A stretch of 64,000 nt of DNA from the NCBI GenBank assembly GCA_016710135.1, contig JADJLM010000002.1, positions 310,001 to 374,000 on the forward strand, read 5' to 3'. A program made the translations under genes and the position numbers. Every line of letters starts with the position of its first letter. The first letter of the stretch is position 1. Source of the DNA: Nitrosomonas sp. Its GTDB lineage: Bacteria > Pseudomonadota > Gammaproteobacteria > Burkholderiales > Nitrosomonadaceae. Positions 8,503-18,271 of the stretch are shown in pieces. The notes below the pieces were generated by a model. The model was given only the letters and a program-made list of their open reading frames with translations. It did not search any database and was not told the DNA's origin.

Positions 8503-10998
8503 TTGAGTGATCACCGTTTTATGATACGCAAGGCAGCAGTTCTTGGCGCTGGCGTTATGGGCGCTCAGATTGCAGCACATCTTGTGAATGCGAATGTCGA
8601 GACCTTATTGTTTGAATTGCCTGCTGATGCAGAAAATCCCAATGCAAATGTAACCAGAGCGATTGAGCGGTTAAAAAAACTAGAGCCATCACCTTTATCC
8701 GTGATTTCTAAAAGCGCTTGCATCCATTCAGCAAATTACGATCAGCATCTTGGTTCGTTGACCGATTGTGATCTAGTAATTGAAGCTATTGCTGAACGCG
8801 TAGATTGGAAAACTGAATTATATGCAAAGATTGTTCCTTATCTTGCACCGCATACCTTATTAGCGAGTAACACTTCTGGACTTTCTATTAATCAGCTTGC
8901 AGCGGCACTACCCGAAGAATTGCAGCATCGGTTTTGTGGGATTCATTTTTTTAACCCACCCCGCTACATGCATCTGATCGAATTGATTCCCTGTACACAT
9001 AGCGATCAAACGACACTTGATAATCTAGAGTCTTTTTTGACCACTTATCTTGGCAAAGGGGTGATACGAGCCAAAGACACACCCAATTTTATTGCGAATC
9101 GAGTTGGTGTATTTTCGATGTTAGCAACGATACATCATGCAAATACAATGGGTTTGAGCTTTGATTTGGTAGATCAATTGACGGGAACACTCATTGGCCG
9201 CCCCAAAAGTGCTACATTCCGAACAGCCGATGTTGTTGGATTAGACGTTTTATCTCATGTGGTAGAGACCATGCGTAATTCGCTACCAGAAGATCCTTGG
9301 CATGGCTATTATGTTCTTCCAGGGTGGTTGCAGCAGTTAATTGCACAAGGTGCGCTTGGCCAGAAATCGGGTCGTGGAGTGTACCAGAAAAAAAATAAAG
9401 ATATTCTGGTGTTTAATCCCGCGAGAAATGACTATGAAAATTCAATTGCTACGATTGATGATGATATTCAGCAATTACTCAAACTAAAAGATCCGGCTAG
9501 AAAATTTTTTGAATTAAGAGAAAGCACTCATCCACAGGCTCAATTTCTGTGGGCGATTCATCGCGATTTATTTCACTACTGTGCTGTTTATCTTTCTGAG
9601 ATTGCCGATAATGCACGTGATCTCGATCTCGCTGTGCGTTGGGGGTTTGGTTGGACATTGGGTCCTTTTGAAATTTGGCAAGCAGCGGGTTGGATACCAA
9701 TCGCGCAATGGATTAATGAAGATATTGCGGCTGGTAAAGCCATGAGTCAGACTCCTCTGCCTAATTGGGTAAAAGATTTAGAAAAAACTGCAACACCAGG
9801 CGTTCATAGTGCAGCCGGTTCTTTTGCTCCTGCGACGAAGAGATATCAACCTCGATCAACCTTATCCGTATATCAAAGGCAGCTTTTTCCTGATCGGTTG
9901 ATTGGCGAAGAACATCGCTATGGACAAACAATTTTTGAAAATAACGCAGTCAGGTTGTGGCATACAGGAGATGATATTGCCATTGTTAGCTTTAAGAGCA
10001 AAATGCATACCATTGATATTGAAGTTTTGGATGGCTTGCAACAAGCGATTGAAGAAGCAGAGCGTCATTGGAGTGCCCTAGTTATTTGGCAAACGGAGCC
10101 GCCTTTTTCAGCAGGAGCTAATCTACAAAAAGCAACTGAGAAACCAAGAAATGATGAGCCTCCCTCGCCGTTTGATCAATTTGTAAAGAAAGTCAAAAGG
10201 ACTGCACAGTCAACGATTTTACAGGCCGCGCGTAGCTTAGATCTGGCAGACGTGCTTATGGTCAGTAAACTTGCCGAAGTGGAAACCCTCATTACACGCT
10301 TCCAGCAGCTATCGCAGCATTTACGCTATTCTATGATTCCAACTGTTGCAGCAGTTGATGGGCTTGCACTTGGTGGCGGTTGTGAGTTCGTAATGCATTG
10401 TGATCGAGCCGTTGCTACATTGGAAAGCTATATTGGTTTGGTGGAAGCGGGTGTCGGATTGTTACCCGCAGGAGGGGGGTGCAAAGAATTAGCGTTAAGA
10501 GCTGCCAAAGAGGCGATTGATGGTGATCCTTTTCCGAAATTAAAACATTATTTTCAAACGGTAGCGATGGCTCAACTTGGAAAATCTGCAGAACAGGCCA
10601 GAGAATTGGGTTATTTGCGTCAGGCTGACACAATCATCATGAATCGTTTTGAGTTGCTGCATGTTGCAAAAATGCAAGCGAATGCGATGGCCGAAGCAGG
10701 TTATCGTCCACCACTCGAATTTCGTGATATTCCAGTGGCAGGATCTACGGGAATTGCGACGATCAAAGGGATGCTTGTGAATATGTTGGAGGGGCATTTT
10801 ATCTCTGAACATGACTATTTAATTGGAAGCAAAATTGCTCATGTGATGTGTGGCGGTGATTTAACTCCAGGGAGTCTAGTGGATGAAGAGTGGTTTTTGC
10901 GATTGGAGCGGACGGCATTTATTGAACTTCTAGCAACTGAAAAAACTCAAGCTCGGATTACGCATACGTTGAAAACAGGCAAGCCACTTCGCAATTAG
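8503..10998 (+). CDS. fadB: Fused 3-hydroxyacyl-CoA dehydrogenase/enoyl-CoA hydratase
   Basis: An 831-residue bifunctional beta-oxidation enzyme with the domains in the order dehydrogenase then hydratase. A Rossmann motif VLGAGVMGAQIAAHL is at about residues 12-26. The HADH signature region is GIHFFNPPRYMHLIELI near 145-161, followed by NFIANRVG. A crotonase fold starts near residue 480, with the oxyanion segments FSAGANL and DGLALGGGCEF. The order is that of FadN-type rather than classical E. coli FadB (hydratase first), so the symbol is loose. I chose the TTG start at 8503 because GGAGGA lies 6 bases upstream; the ATG at 8521 has no such site. The thiolase follows after 43 bp. Together the pair would degrade or remodel acyl-CoAs. 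No acyl-CoA dehydrogenase or ligase is adjacent. Confidence 0.85.
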   Translation: MSDHRFMIRKAAVLGAGVMGAQIAAHLVNANVETLLFELPADAENPNANVTRAIERLKKLEPSPLSVISKSACIHSANYDQHLGSLTDCDLVIEAIAERVDWKTELYAKIVPYLAPHTLLASNTSGLSINQLAAALPEELQHRFCGIHFFNPPRYMHLIELIPCTHSDQTTLDNLESFLTTYLGKGVIRAKDTPNFIANRVGVFSMLATIHHANTMGLSFDLVDQLTGTLIGRPKSATFRTADVVGLDVLSHVVETMRNSLPEDPWHGYYVLPGWLQQLIAQGALGQKSGRGVYQKKNKDILVFNPARNDYENSIATIDDDIQQLLKLKDPARKFFELRESTHPQAQFLWAIHRDLFHYCAVYLSEIADNARDLDLAVRWGFGWTLGPFEIWQAAGWIPIAQWINEDIAAGKAMSQTPLPNWVKDLEKTATPGVHSAAGSFAPATKRYQPRSTLSVYQRQLFPDRLIGEEHRYGQTIFENNAVRLWHTGDDIAIVSFKSKMHTIDIEVLDGLQQAIEEAERHWSALVIWQTEPPFSAGANLQKATEKPRNDEPPSPFDQFVKKVKRTAQSTILQAARSLDLADVLMVSKLAEVETLITRFQQLSQHLRYSMIPTVAAVDGLALGGGCEFVMHCDRAVATLESYIGLVEAGVGLLPAGGGCKELALRAAKEAIDGDPFPKLKHYFQTVAMAQLGKSAEQARELGYLRQADTIIMNRFELLHVAKMQANAMAEAGYRPPLEFRDIPVAGSTGIATIKGMLVNMLEGHFISEHDYLIGSKIAHVMCGGDLTPGSLVDEEWFLRLERTAFIELLATEKTQARITHTLKTGKPLRN

Positions 10999-11041
10999 CG
11001 ATAGAATAGTGAAGCGATTATTGGTTTAATGGAGGAAAGCA

Positions 11042-12241
11042 ATGATTAAACAAACTCAGGATGCCTACATTGTTGCCGCAGCTCGAACGCCTGTTGGTAA
11101 AGCGCCCCGTGGCATGTTTAAGAATGTGCGGCCTGATGATATGCTCGTTCATGTATTGCAAGCAGTCATAAAACAATGCCCTGGACTTGATCCTGCCGCA
11201 ATTGATGATGTAATCGCTGGTTGTGCAATGCCTGAAGCGGAGCAAGGTATCAATGTGGCGCGTGTAGCCTTATTACTCGCTGGATTACCGAACAGTGTCT
11301 CGGGAATGACGGTTAATCGCTTTTGTGCTTCAGGACTCCAGGCAGTTGCGATTGCAGCAGACCGTGTTCGTCTCGGAGAAGCAGATGTGATCATCGCAGC
11401 AGGAACAGAAAGTATGAGTATGATTCCCATGATGGGGAATAAAGTTGCAATGAATCCCGCAATGTTCACGCATAATGAGCATGTCGCAATCGCCTATGGA
11501 ATGGGCATGACTGCTGAGAAAGTAGCACAACAATGGAAAATCAGGCGTGATCAGCAAGATGAATTTGCGCTGACAAGTCATACGCGTGCTATAAATGCAA
11601 TCGATATGGGGGAATTCGATGATGAAATCGCACCTTACCCCATCGAGGAAAAAAGACCTAATCTTTCCTCACATGAAGTGCTTACAGTAGAAACGATGAG
11701 AGATAGAGATGAAGGACCGCGTGCTGATACCAGCTTAGATGCTTTGGCAAAACTGAAATCAGTATTTGCAGCAAATGGAACTGTTACCGCGGGTAATAGT
11801 TCTCAAATGTCGGACGGTGCGGGTGCAGTAGTTGTCATGAGCTCTGCTGCCTTGAAACGATTTAACCTTGAACCTATCGGGCGTTTCATTGGATATGCTG
11901 TTACTGGTGTGCCACCTGAAATCATGGGAATAGGGCCTATTAAGGCTATTCCAAAAGTATTGAAACAAGTAGGATTACAGCAAGAGCAACTCGATTGGAT
12001 TGAATTAAATGAAGCGTTTGCTGCACAGAGTCTGGCGGTGATTCACGATTTGGGGTTGGATCGTAATAAAGTCAATCCATTAGGAGGAGCAATTGCACTC
12101 GGTCATCCGCTTGGCGCAACTGGAGCGATACGAGTTGCGACGTTATTACATGGGTTGCGTCGCCATAAACAAAAATATGGAATGGTTACGATGTGTATCG
12201 GGAGCGGAATGGGAGCTGCAGGTGTTTTTGAATCATTATAA
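11042..12241 (+). CDS. fadA: Acetyl-CoA acyltransferase (thiolase)
   Basis: A 399-residue type I thiolase that cleaves 3-ketoacyl-CoA to acetyl-CoA in the last step of beta-oxidation, or runs in reverse. The acyl-accepting cysteine is in VNRFCASGLQ (near residue 93). The GHPLGATGA histidine and the CIGSGMGAAG cysteine lie near the C-terminus, so all three catalytic residues are present. GGAGGAAAGC precedes the ATG by a few bases. Directly downstream of the fused dehydrogenase/hydratase, it completes a two-gene fad operon. Confidence 0.92.
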   Translation: MIKQTQDAYIVAAARTPVGKAPRGMFKNVRPDDMLVHVLQAVIKQCPGLDPAAIDDVIAGCAMPEAEQGINVARVALLLAGLPNSVSGMTVNRFCASGLQAVAIAADRVRLGEADVIIAAGTESMSMIPMMGNKVAMNPAMFTHNEHVAIAYGMGMTAEKVAQQWKIRRDQQDEFALTSHTRAINAIDMGEFDDEIAPYPIEEKRPNLSSHEVLTVETMRDRDEGPRADTSLDALAKLKSVFAANGTVTAGNSSQMSDGAGAVVVMSSAALKRFNLEPIGRFIGYAVTGVPPEIMGIGPIKAIPKVLKQVGLQQEQLDWIELNEAFAAQSLAVIHDLGLDRNKVNPLGGAIALGHPLGATGAIRVATLLHGLRRHKQKYGMVTMCIGSGMGAAGVFESL

Positions 12242-12244
12242 ATC

Positions 12245-12424
12245 TTAAATATCTTTAATTAATGCGTATTTAGGAGCAGTAAATTTATTCTTTTGCATAA
12301 ATTCGATACGTTGGATTTCACCACCGACTGATTCTGCCAATCGTCTGAACTCAACTGCTAAAATATCGTGAGGAACGATAAATACCTGACTGGCGCCCGT
12401 TTTATAAATTACCATTACCTTCAT
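12245..12424 (-). CDS. Small orphan protein of 59 residues
   Basis: An open frame of 59 codons with an ATG at 12424 preceded by AGGAG at a good distance. The protein starts MKVMVIYKTG and ends YALIKDI. It has no signal peptide, membrane segment or cysteine and looks like a small soluble alpha/beta domain. It is convergent with the thiolase gene and its stop lies 3 bases beyond the thiolase stop. I do not recognise the family. The ribosome site and protein-like composition make it a likely real gene. Confidence 0.55.
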   Translation of the reverse strand: MKVMVIYKTGASQVFIVPHDILAVEFRRLAESVGGEIQRIEFMQKNKFTAPKYALIKDI

Positions 12425-12618
12425 AATTTTCTCCTAATTAGCGCTTCTTCGAAAAAATGTTTAGCAGTCAGTTGTTCTAAAACAATTTTGGATAGGTGCA
12501 ACGTATAAATGTATGGTTATATTTCGGCATCTCATTACTTATCGATTAATAGATAACTGAATTTTAGATAAATTTCCTAAATTTAAACTTTTAATAACTC
12601 ACACTTTTACCCATATTT

Positions 12619-14283
12619 ATGGCTCAATATGTTTTAACGATGAATCGTGTTGGCAAAATTGTTCCACCTAAGCGCACGATTCTTAAAGATATTTCTCTTA
12701 GTTTCTTTCCTGGCGCGAAAATTGGCCTGCTTGGCTTAAATGGATCAGGTAAATCAACTTTGTTAAAAATTATGGCAGGTGTCGATAAAGACATTGAAGG
12801 TGAAGTGACACCGATGCCTAATCTAAAAATCGGCTACTTACCTCAAGAACCTCAGCTTAATCTAGATCAAACAGTTAGAGAGGCCGTACAAGAGGGATTA
12901 GGTGATATTGCTAGTGCGCAACAGAAATTAGATGAAATCTATGCGGCTTATGCCGATCCTGATGCGGATTTTGATGCACTAGCGGCTGAACAAACACGAC
13001 TTGAAGCAATCATTGCATCGAGTGGCGGTGATATGGTGCAACAGATGGAAGTTGCTGCGGATGCATTACGGCTTCCCGAATGGGATGCAATCATTCGCAA
13101 CTTATCCGGTGGAGAGAAGCGACGAGTTGCATTGTGCCGGCTATTACTCTCAAAGCCAGATATGCTGTTGCTCGATGAGCCTACGAATCACTTGGATGCT
13201 GAGTCAGTTGAGTGGTTAGAGCAGTTTTTGGTCCGCTTTCCTGGGACAGTGGTTGCGGTAACCCATGATCGTTACTTTCTTGATAATGCAGCAGAATGGA
13301 TATTGGAACTTGATCGTGGCCATGGGATTCCTTGGAAAGGCAATTATTCAAGCTGGCTAGAGCAAAAGGAAGCTCGCCTTAAACAAGAAGAAGCTTCAGA
13401 ATCAGCTCGGCAGAAGGCCTTGCAGAAAGAACTGGAATGGATTAGACAAAATCCCAAGGGGCGACAAGCTAAATCGAAAGCTAGGATCGCACGCTTTGAA
13501 GAACTAAATTCTTTGGAATATCAGAAGCGTAATGAAACTCAGGAAATTTTTATTCCAGTTGCCGACAGACTTGGGAACGAGGTGATCGAATTGATCAATG
13601 TTTCTAAAGCCTTTGGAGATCGATTGCTGATTGATAATCTCAGTTTCAAGATTCCACCGGGTGCAATTGTTGGTATTATCGGCCCCAATGGTGCGGGAAA
13701 ATCAACCCTGTTTCGCATGATCATAGATAAAGAGCGGCCTGATTTAGGGGAGATCAAAATTGGAGAAACGGTAAAGGTTGCCTATGTCGATCAATCACGC
13801 GATGTTTTAGAAAATGATAAAACGGTTTTTGAAGCGATATCGGGGGGTAATGATATTTTAGTGGTTGGTAAATATGAAACGCCATCAAGAGCTTATATTG
13901 GTCGATTCAATTTTAAAGGACCAGATCAGCAAAAAATCGTAGGTCAACTATCAGGTGGAGAAAGAGGTCGGTTACATTTGGCTAAAACGCTGATATCGGG
14001 GGGGAATGTTTTATTACTGGATGAACCTTCAAATGACCTGGATGTGGAAACACTCCGTGCGCTTGAGAATGCATTGCTGGAATTTGCGGGATGTGTGTTG
14101 GTTATTTCCCATGATCGGTGGTTCCTTGATCGAATTGCAACGCATATCCTAGCATTCGAAGGAAACTCGCAAGTAACCTTTTTTGCAGGAAATTACCAAG
14201 AATATGAATCAGATAAACGTCAGCGGTTGGGTGGAGAAGGTGCTAAACCTAAACGAATAAGATATAAGCCCATCACTCGGTAA
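12619..14283 (+). CDS. ettA: Energy-dependent translational throttle protein EttA (ABC-F)
   Basis: A 554-residue ABC-F ATPase with two nucleotide-binding domains and no membrane segments. Walker A motifs are GLNGSGKST (near 41) and GPNGAGKST (near 354). Signatures LSGGEKRR and LSGGERGR each come before an LLLDEP Walker B. Between the domains is the charged linker (QNPKGRQAKSKARI) that EttA inserts next to the ribosomal E site. EttA gates the first elongation cycle according to ATP/ADP ratio. The full length and the MAQYVLTMNRVGK start fit EttA rather than Uup or other ABC-F members. Confidence 0.95.
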   Translation: MAQYVLTMNRVGKIVPPKRTILKDISLSFFPGAKIGLLGLNGSGKSTLLKIMAGVDKDIEGEVTPMPNLKIGYLPQEPQLNLDQTVREAVQEGLGDIASAQQKLDEIYAAYADPDADFDALAAEQTRLEAIIASSGGDMVQQMEVAADALRLPEWDAIIRNLSGGEKRRVALCRLLLSKPDMLLLDEPTNHLDAESVEWLEQFLVRFPGTVVAVTHDRYFLDNAAEWILELDRGHGIPWKGNYSSWLEQKEARLKQEEASESARQKALQKELEWIRQNPKGRQAKSKARIARFEELNSLEYQKRNETQEIFIPVADRLGNEVIELINVSKAFGDRLLIDNLSFKIPPGAIVGIIGPNGAGKSTLFRMIIDKERPDLGEIKIGETVKVAYVDQSRDVLENDKTVFEAISGGNDILVVGKYETPSRAYIGRFNFKGPDQQKIVGQLSGGERGRLHLAKTLISGGNVLLLDEPSNDLDVETLRALENALLEFAGCVLVISHDRWFLDRIATHILAFEGNSQVTFFAGNYQEYESDKRQRLGGEGAKPKRIRYKPITR

Positions 14284-14382
14284 TATCTCGCTTGAAATGG
14301 TAATCGATTCGATTAAAGTAAGTATTTATTGATTTTCGTTACTACAAGATTGATGCGCTCAGGAAAGCTTCAGTAAATGTAA

Positions 14383-14613
14383 ATGGGTAAATGGCTAGTA
14401 CTACTTATTGTGATTTGGCTTATTTTCTGGGTGTTGAGAAGTGCCCAGAAATTAAAAGCTAAAGTGCACCACGATTCGAACAATCAAATTGAAGACATGG
14501 TGCAATGTCGCTATTGCGAAATCCATGTCCCTAAAAAAGAAGCAATAGTAGCTGATAGTCATTTCTATTGCTGCCCTGAACACTATCAGCTATATTCCCA
14601 GTCAACTTCTTAG
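14383..14613 (+). CDS. PP0621-family small membrane protein
   Basis: A 76-residue protein with one N-terminal membrane helix (WLVLLIVIWLIFWVL) and a C-terminal zinc-ribbon-like half with MVQCRYCEIHVPKKEA and FYCCPEHY, the pattern of the PP0621 family found across beta- and gammaproteobacteria. Function is unknown. The stop codon is immediately before the end of the convergent haem A synthase gene. Confidence 0.8.
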   Translation: MGKWLVLLIVIWLIFWVLRSAQKLKAKVHHDSNNQIEDMVQCRYCEIHVPKKEAIVADSHFYCCPEHYQLYSQSTS

Positions 14614-15638
14614 TCATGTAGGCGATAATTTACGATTAACCCAGAGCGAAGCAGTAAATAACACCATGGCCCCTGCTTGATGAGTGGCAGCAAGCGTTAA
14701 AGGTACTGCTGATAATAGCGTCGCAACCCCTAAGCTAATCTGTAAAATTAAAGCCAGTAGCAACAAATGGCATGCCATTTTTGCGGATGGAGAAAGTGAG
14801 TATTTAATACATCTCAACCAGAAAAATGGGACGAAGAAGGCGAGTAGCCAAGCAATCAACCGATGATCAAATTGAACGGTCGTTATGTTTTCAAAAAAAT
14901 TGCGGTACCAGGGCTCTAGTACAAACAATCCTGGCGGAATAAGATGGCCATCCATTAAAGGGAAAGTATTATAGGCCTTTCCAGCGTGGATACCTGCAAC
15001 AAAGCCGCCTGATAAAATCATGATAAAAATCAGCAGTGTCAGATAAAAAGAATAACGACGTAAGTGGGAATAAGTGCTTTCTGTTTCAGACTGTTGTTGT
15101 TTCTTAGCAGGTGATAGCAAACCTGTCGCTACCCAGAACATTGCCGCATAAATGATAAACGCTAATCCAAGATGTGCTGTTAATCGATATTGGCTGACAT
15201 AGATATTGTTAACGAGACCGCTCATGACCATATACCAACCCATCAAGCCTTGTAGCCCACCAAGCACGAAAATACCCAAGAGCTTTAAACCGAGGGGGCG
15301 ATCGATTTGCTTGCGTATTAAAAAATAAAGAAAGGGAATGAAGAATACGATTCCGATAGCCCGTCCTAGCAAGCGATGAAAATATTCCCACCAGAAAATC
15401 CCTTTGAATTCTTCTAGCGTCATGCCTTTGTTTACTTCATGATATTGCGGTATCTGACGATATTTCTCTAACAAAATTTCCCAATCAGCTTCGCTGAGTG
15501 GTGGAATCGCTCAATTAGTGGTTGCCATTCCACAATGGATAAACCTGAACCGGTTAATCGGGTTACTCCGCCTACAACAACCATTGCAAGGACAAGGGCA
15601 CAACAGATAAATAGCCAGATGGCGATAGGTTTTTGCAT
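14614..15638 (-). CDS. ctaA: Haem A synthase, COX15/CtaA family (frameshifted)
   Basis: A multi-spanning inner-membrane oxygenase that converts haem O to haem A for cytochrome oxidase. The first 43 residues start at ATG 15638 and include the family opening VVGGVTRLTGSGLSIVEWQP. The frame then breaks near 15511, where one base is missing in a short G run (C run on the plus strand). The other frame continues as AIPPLSEADWEILLEKY and on to the stop at 14614. With one base restored the protein is 341 residues, normal for COX15. The haem-ligand regions EYFHRLLGR and FDHRLIAW are intact. I treat the break as a sequence error because nothing else is damaged. Confidence 0.88.
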
Positions 15639-15674
15639 AATTCCTTAAAAGTTAATGAGTTTTCAATCAAATAA

Positions 15675-16117
15675 TTATCGAGCTCGTAACAATCGTTGCT
15701 TGGTACGTTCCCATTCTTTCTGTTTCTCTGATTCACGTTTATCGTATTGTTTTTTTCCTTTGGCTAAACCAATTTCCAACTTTATTCTGCCTGCTTTATA
15801 ATGCATATCAAGTGGAACCAGGGTATGGCCGGCGCGCTCGACTTTTCAATTAACCGTTTAATTTGTTCCTCATGTAATAATAATTTGCGTGTTCGTAATG
15901 GATCGGGATTGATATGGGTAGATGCAGTAGGTAAAGCGCTAATATGACTTCCAATCAAATATAATTCATTGTTTCGAATAATGATGTAGGCTTCCTTTAA
16001 TTGAACACGTCCAGCACGTATGGATTTGACTTCCCAACCTTCAAGAACAATACCTGCTTCATATTTCTCTTCGATAAAATAGTCATGAAAAGCTTTTTTA
16101 TTTTGTGCGATACTCAT
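15675..16117 (-). CDS. smpB: SsrA-binding protein SmpB (frameshifted)
   Basis: SmpB binds tmRNA and brings it to stalled ribosomes. The N-terminal part (NKKAFHDYFIEEKYEAGIVL, then GWEVKSIRAGRV) is unmistakable. At about 15843 an A run is one base short. Restoring it continues in the other frame through VERAGHTLVPLDMHYKAGRIKLEI and the basic tail KGKKQYDKRESEKQKEWER to TAA at 15675, giving the usual 147 residues. It is divergent from ratA/rnfH, an arrangement common in proteobacteria. Confidence 0.92.
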
Positions 16118-16214
16118 CGGGGATTGGCAAGAATAAAGGAAAGTAGCTTAAAATTGATAAGTTTATCAGTTTTCCAGTCTTAACTCAGTTGAAAACAGAG
16201 GGTCATTGAATTGT

Positions 16215-16655
16215 ATGGCAGAAATAAAAAAAGTTGTGTATGTTGATTATTCAGCGGGTCAGATGTTTGGATTAGTGGATACCGTTGAGAATTATCCGGA
16301 ATTTTTGCCTTGGTGCGATGGTACGTCGGTTAAACAGTTAAGTGATGCCATTGTTCATGCTACGGTGAATATCAATTATGGTCCTGTTAGACATAGTTTT
16401 ACTACTGAGAATACCCGCCAGGTTCCTGAATTGATAAAAATGAGATTACTGGACGGTCCTTTTGAAGAACTCGACGGAGAATGGCGGTTTATTTCATTGT
16501 CAGAGCATGAGTGCAAAATTGAATTTAATCTACACTATACGTTTTCCAATCGATTACTTGAAAAACTGGTAGGGCCTGTTTTTTTTGGAATAGCAAATAG
16601 CTTTGTTGATGCTTTTATTAAACGAGCCGAGAAGATTTATGGTGTTACCCGGTGA
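16215..16655 (+). CDS. ratA: RatA/COQ10-like START-domain protein
   Basis: About 146 residues of the SRPBCC/START fold, starting MAEIKKVVYVDYSAGQMFGLV, the typical N-terminus of RatA. RatA homologues were described as ribosome-association toxins in E. coli, and their mitochondrial counterpart COQ10 binds ubiquinone; sequence alone does not separate the two roles. I prefer the ATG at 16215 because family members begin there; a TTG at 16206 is in frame. The gene overlaps rnfH by 17 bases and is divergent from smpB. Confidence 0.85.
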   Translation: MAEIKKVVYVDYSAGQMFGLVDTVENYPEFLPWCDGTSVKQLSDAIVHATVNINYGPVRHSFTTENTRQVPELIKMRLLDGPFEELDGEWRFISLSEHECKIEFNLHYTFSNRLLEKLVGPVFFGIANSFVDAFIKRAEKIYGVTR

Positions 16656-16953
16656 ACATAATATCGGAGTCGAGATTGCCTATGCGCTCCCTCAGTATCA
16701 ATTTCTTAAACGAATAATAGCACCAAATGGAATTACAGTTGAGCAGGCGATCGCATTGTCAGAATTTGGTAAACTCTTTCCTGATATCGACTGGACTTCT
16801 CAAAGAATTGGTATTTTTGGAAAGCTAGTTACACTAGATGCTGTGTTGCAAAACAATGATCGTGTCGAGATTTACCGGCCCTTGCAGTGTGATCCAAAAG
16901 ATAATAGAAGAATTCGATATAAAAAGAAAACAGCTCGCTTATCTAACGTTTAA
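16639..16953 (+). CDS. rnfH: RnfH-family ubiquitin-like protein (RatB)
   Basis: A small beta-grasp protein of the RnfH family, with the opening VEIAYALPQYQFL, then GIFGKLVTLDAVLQNNDRVEIYRPL and a basic tail DPKDNRRIRYKKK. The frame is open further upstream, but the ATG at 16639 fits family length and overlaps the end of ratA, suggesting translational coupling. Its biochemical role is not established. Confidence 0.88.
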   Translation: MVLPGEHNIGVEIAYALPQYQFLKRIIAPNGITVEQAIALSEFGKLFPDIDWTSQRIGIFGKLVTLDAVLQNNDRVEIYRPLQCDPKDNRRIRYKKKTARLSNV

Positions 16954-16990
16954 TTATAAATACTTATCATAAAGTAAAGGAAGGCTGACG

Positions 16991-17293
16991 GTGCTATATG
17001 TTATCAGTGGGGAAGATGTTCCGAACAGCTCTGAGAAGCGTTTGGCAGCAAGGCCTGAACATTTGAAACGTCTCCAAGTGTTGCAGGATGAAGGTCGGCT
17101 TGTCTTGGCGGGGCCTTGTCCTGCAATTGATAATGTTGATCCAGGACCAGCTGGTTTCTCAGGAAGTTTAATTGTGGCAGAATTCGAATCACTGGAAGCT
17201 GCTCAGTTGTGGGTCAATGCTGACCCGTATGTGTCAGCTGGCGTATATAAGTATGTGAGTGTTAAACCATTTAAAAAGGTTTTGCCAGCATAG
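16991..17293 (+). CDS. YciI-family protein
   Basis: A 100-residue YciI-like ferredoxin-fold protein. It has the family histidine region RPEHLKRLQVLQDEGRLVLAGP and the C-terminal FESLEAAQLWVNADPYVSAGVY segment. YciI proteins are small intracellular proteins thought to have enzymatic (dehalogenase-like) activity, but roles are mostly unknown. It starts at GTG 16991 after an AAGGAAGG site and ends before the peptidyl-prolyl isomerase gene. Confidence 0.88.
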   Translation: MLYVISGEDVPNSSEKRLAARPEHLKRLQVLQDEGRLVLAGPCPAIDNVDPGPAGFSGSLIVAEFESLEAAQLWVNADPYVSAGVYKYVSVKPFKKVLPA

Positions 17294-17435
17294 TAGCAAA
17301 CGATAGAAGTTAATCGTTTGAGTTATGAAGACTAAAATTTTATTTGGGCTCAGCTTATAATATGTAAAATCCATAGTGTGTGAATGGGGTTGAGAGTAGA
17401 GATTTGTTTTCAATTACTAAAATAGAGGAAGTTGC

Positions 17436-18224
17436 ATGTACCTAAGAAAATTTTTGTTGTTAATGTTTGTCATGATCACTGGCTCAGTTATAGCCTCTTC
17501 TCTTTTTGCACAGACTGTGGCAAAAGTGAATGGAGTTGCAATTCCCCAAGCGCGCCTAGATTTTATGGTCAAAGCGGCTATTGCTCAAGGACAGCAAGAT
17601 TCCACTGAGTTAAGAAACTCACTACGTGAAAATCTCATCGCAGAAGAGATCGTTGCGCAAGAAGCGGTAAAAAGTGGTCTGGATAAAAGTTCAGATGTGA
17701 TAACCCAAATCGAACTTGCTCGGCAAGCGATACTCGTGAGGGCATATCAGGCGGAGTATATAAAAAATAATGCTGTAGGAGACGATATTTTGCGCCGCGA
17801 GTATGAAGATGTTAAATCCCAGATGGGAGATAAGGAATATAAAGCGCGACATATTCTAGTAGAAACTGAAAAAGAGGCGAAAGATATTATTGCTGCCCTT
17901 AAGAAAGGAGGGGCCTTTGATAAGCTTGCTAAGGAGAAATCGATTGATACCGGAAGTAAAGGTAATGGCGGTGAATTAGGGTGGAGTTCTGCTGGAGCCT
18001 ATGTTAAGCCATTTGCCGATGCACTTCAAAATTTAAAGAAAGGCAATACGACAGAGCAACCTGTGCATACATCATTTGGCTGGCATGTTGTTCGGCTGGA
18101 GGATGTTCGTCCTGCTGTAGCTCCACCGTTCGAGGAAGTTAAAACGAACATGCAGCAACGTGTTTTACAACGTAATTTTGCTGCAACTATTCAAAACTTG
18201 CGTAATAGTGCAAAAGTAGAATAA
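17436..18224 (+). CDS. Periplasmic parvulin-type peptidyl-prolyl cis-trans isomerase
   Basis: A 262-residue exported foldase. Residues 1-26 are a signal peptide ending SLFAQ. A SurA-like helical N-domain follows (about 27-130). The PpiC parvulin domain is at 131-225, with the motif YKARHILVETEKEAKDI, the GGELGWSSAGAYVKPFADAL loop and the TSFGWHVVRLED strand. It should help fold outer-membrane or periplasmic proteins. GAGGAAG precedes the ATG. It sits downstream of yciI, as is frequent in betaproteobacteria. Confidence 0.88.
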   Translation: MYLRKFLLLMFVMITGSVIASSLFAQTVAKVNGVAIPQARLDFMVKAAIAQGQQDSTELRNSLRENLIAEEIVAQEAVKSGLDKSSDVITQIELARQAILVRAYQAEYIKNNAVGDDILRREYEDVKSQMGDKEYKARHILVETEKEAKDIIAALKKGGAFDKLAKEKSIDTGSKGNGGELGWSSAGAYVKPFADALQNLKKGNTTEQPVHTSFGWHVVRLEDVRPAVAPPFEEVKTNMQQRVLQRNFAATIQNLRNSAKVE

Positions 18225-18232
18225 AAGCCACA

Positions 18233-18267
18233 AGAAGCTGGTAAGTTAGCCGAACTTGCTGGCTTCT
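18233..18267. terminator. Bidirectional hairpin between the isomerase and alr genes
   Basis: Arms 18233-18247 and 18253-18267 pair along all 15 positions if three G-U wobbles are allowed, around the loop AGCCG. It lies exactly between two convergent genes. The minus-strand side is followed by GGCTTTTATT, a modest U-tract. Confidence 0.6.
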
Positions 18268-18271
18268 CAAA

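Noticed and set aside
9497..10812. Antisense frames of 60-90 codons inside the fad genes
   Set aside because: No ribosome sites, and they follow from codon bias of the well-supported plus-strand genes.
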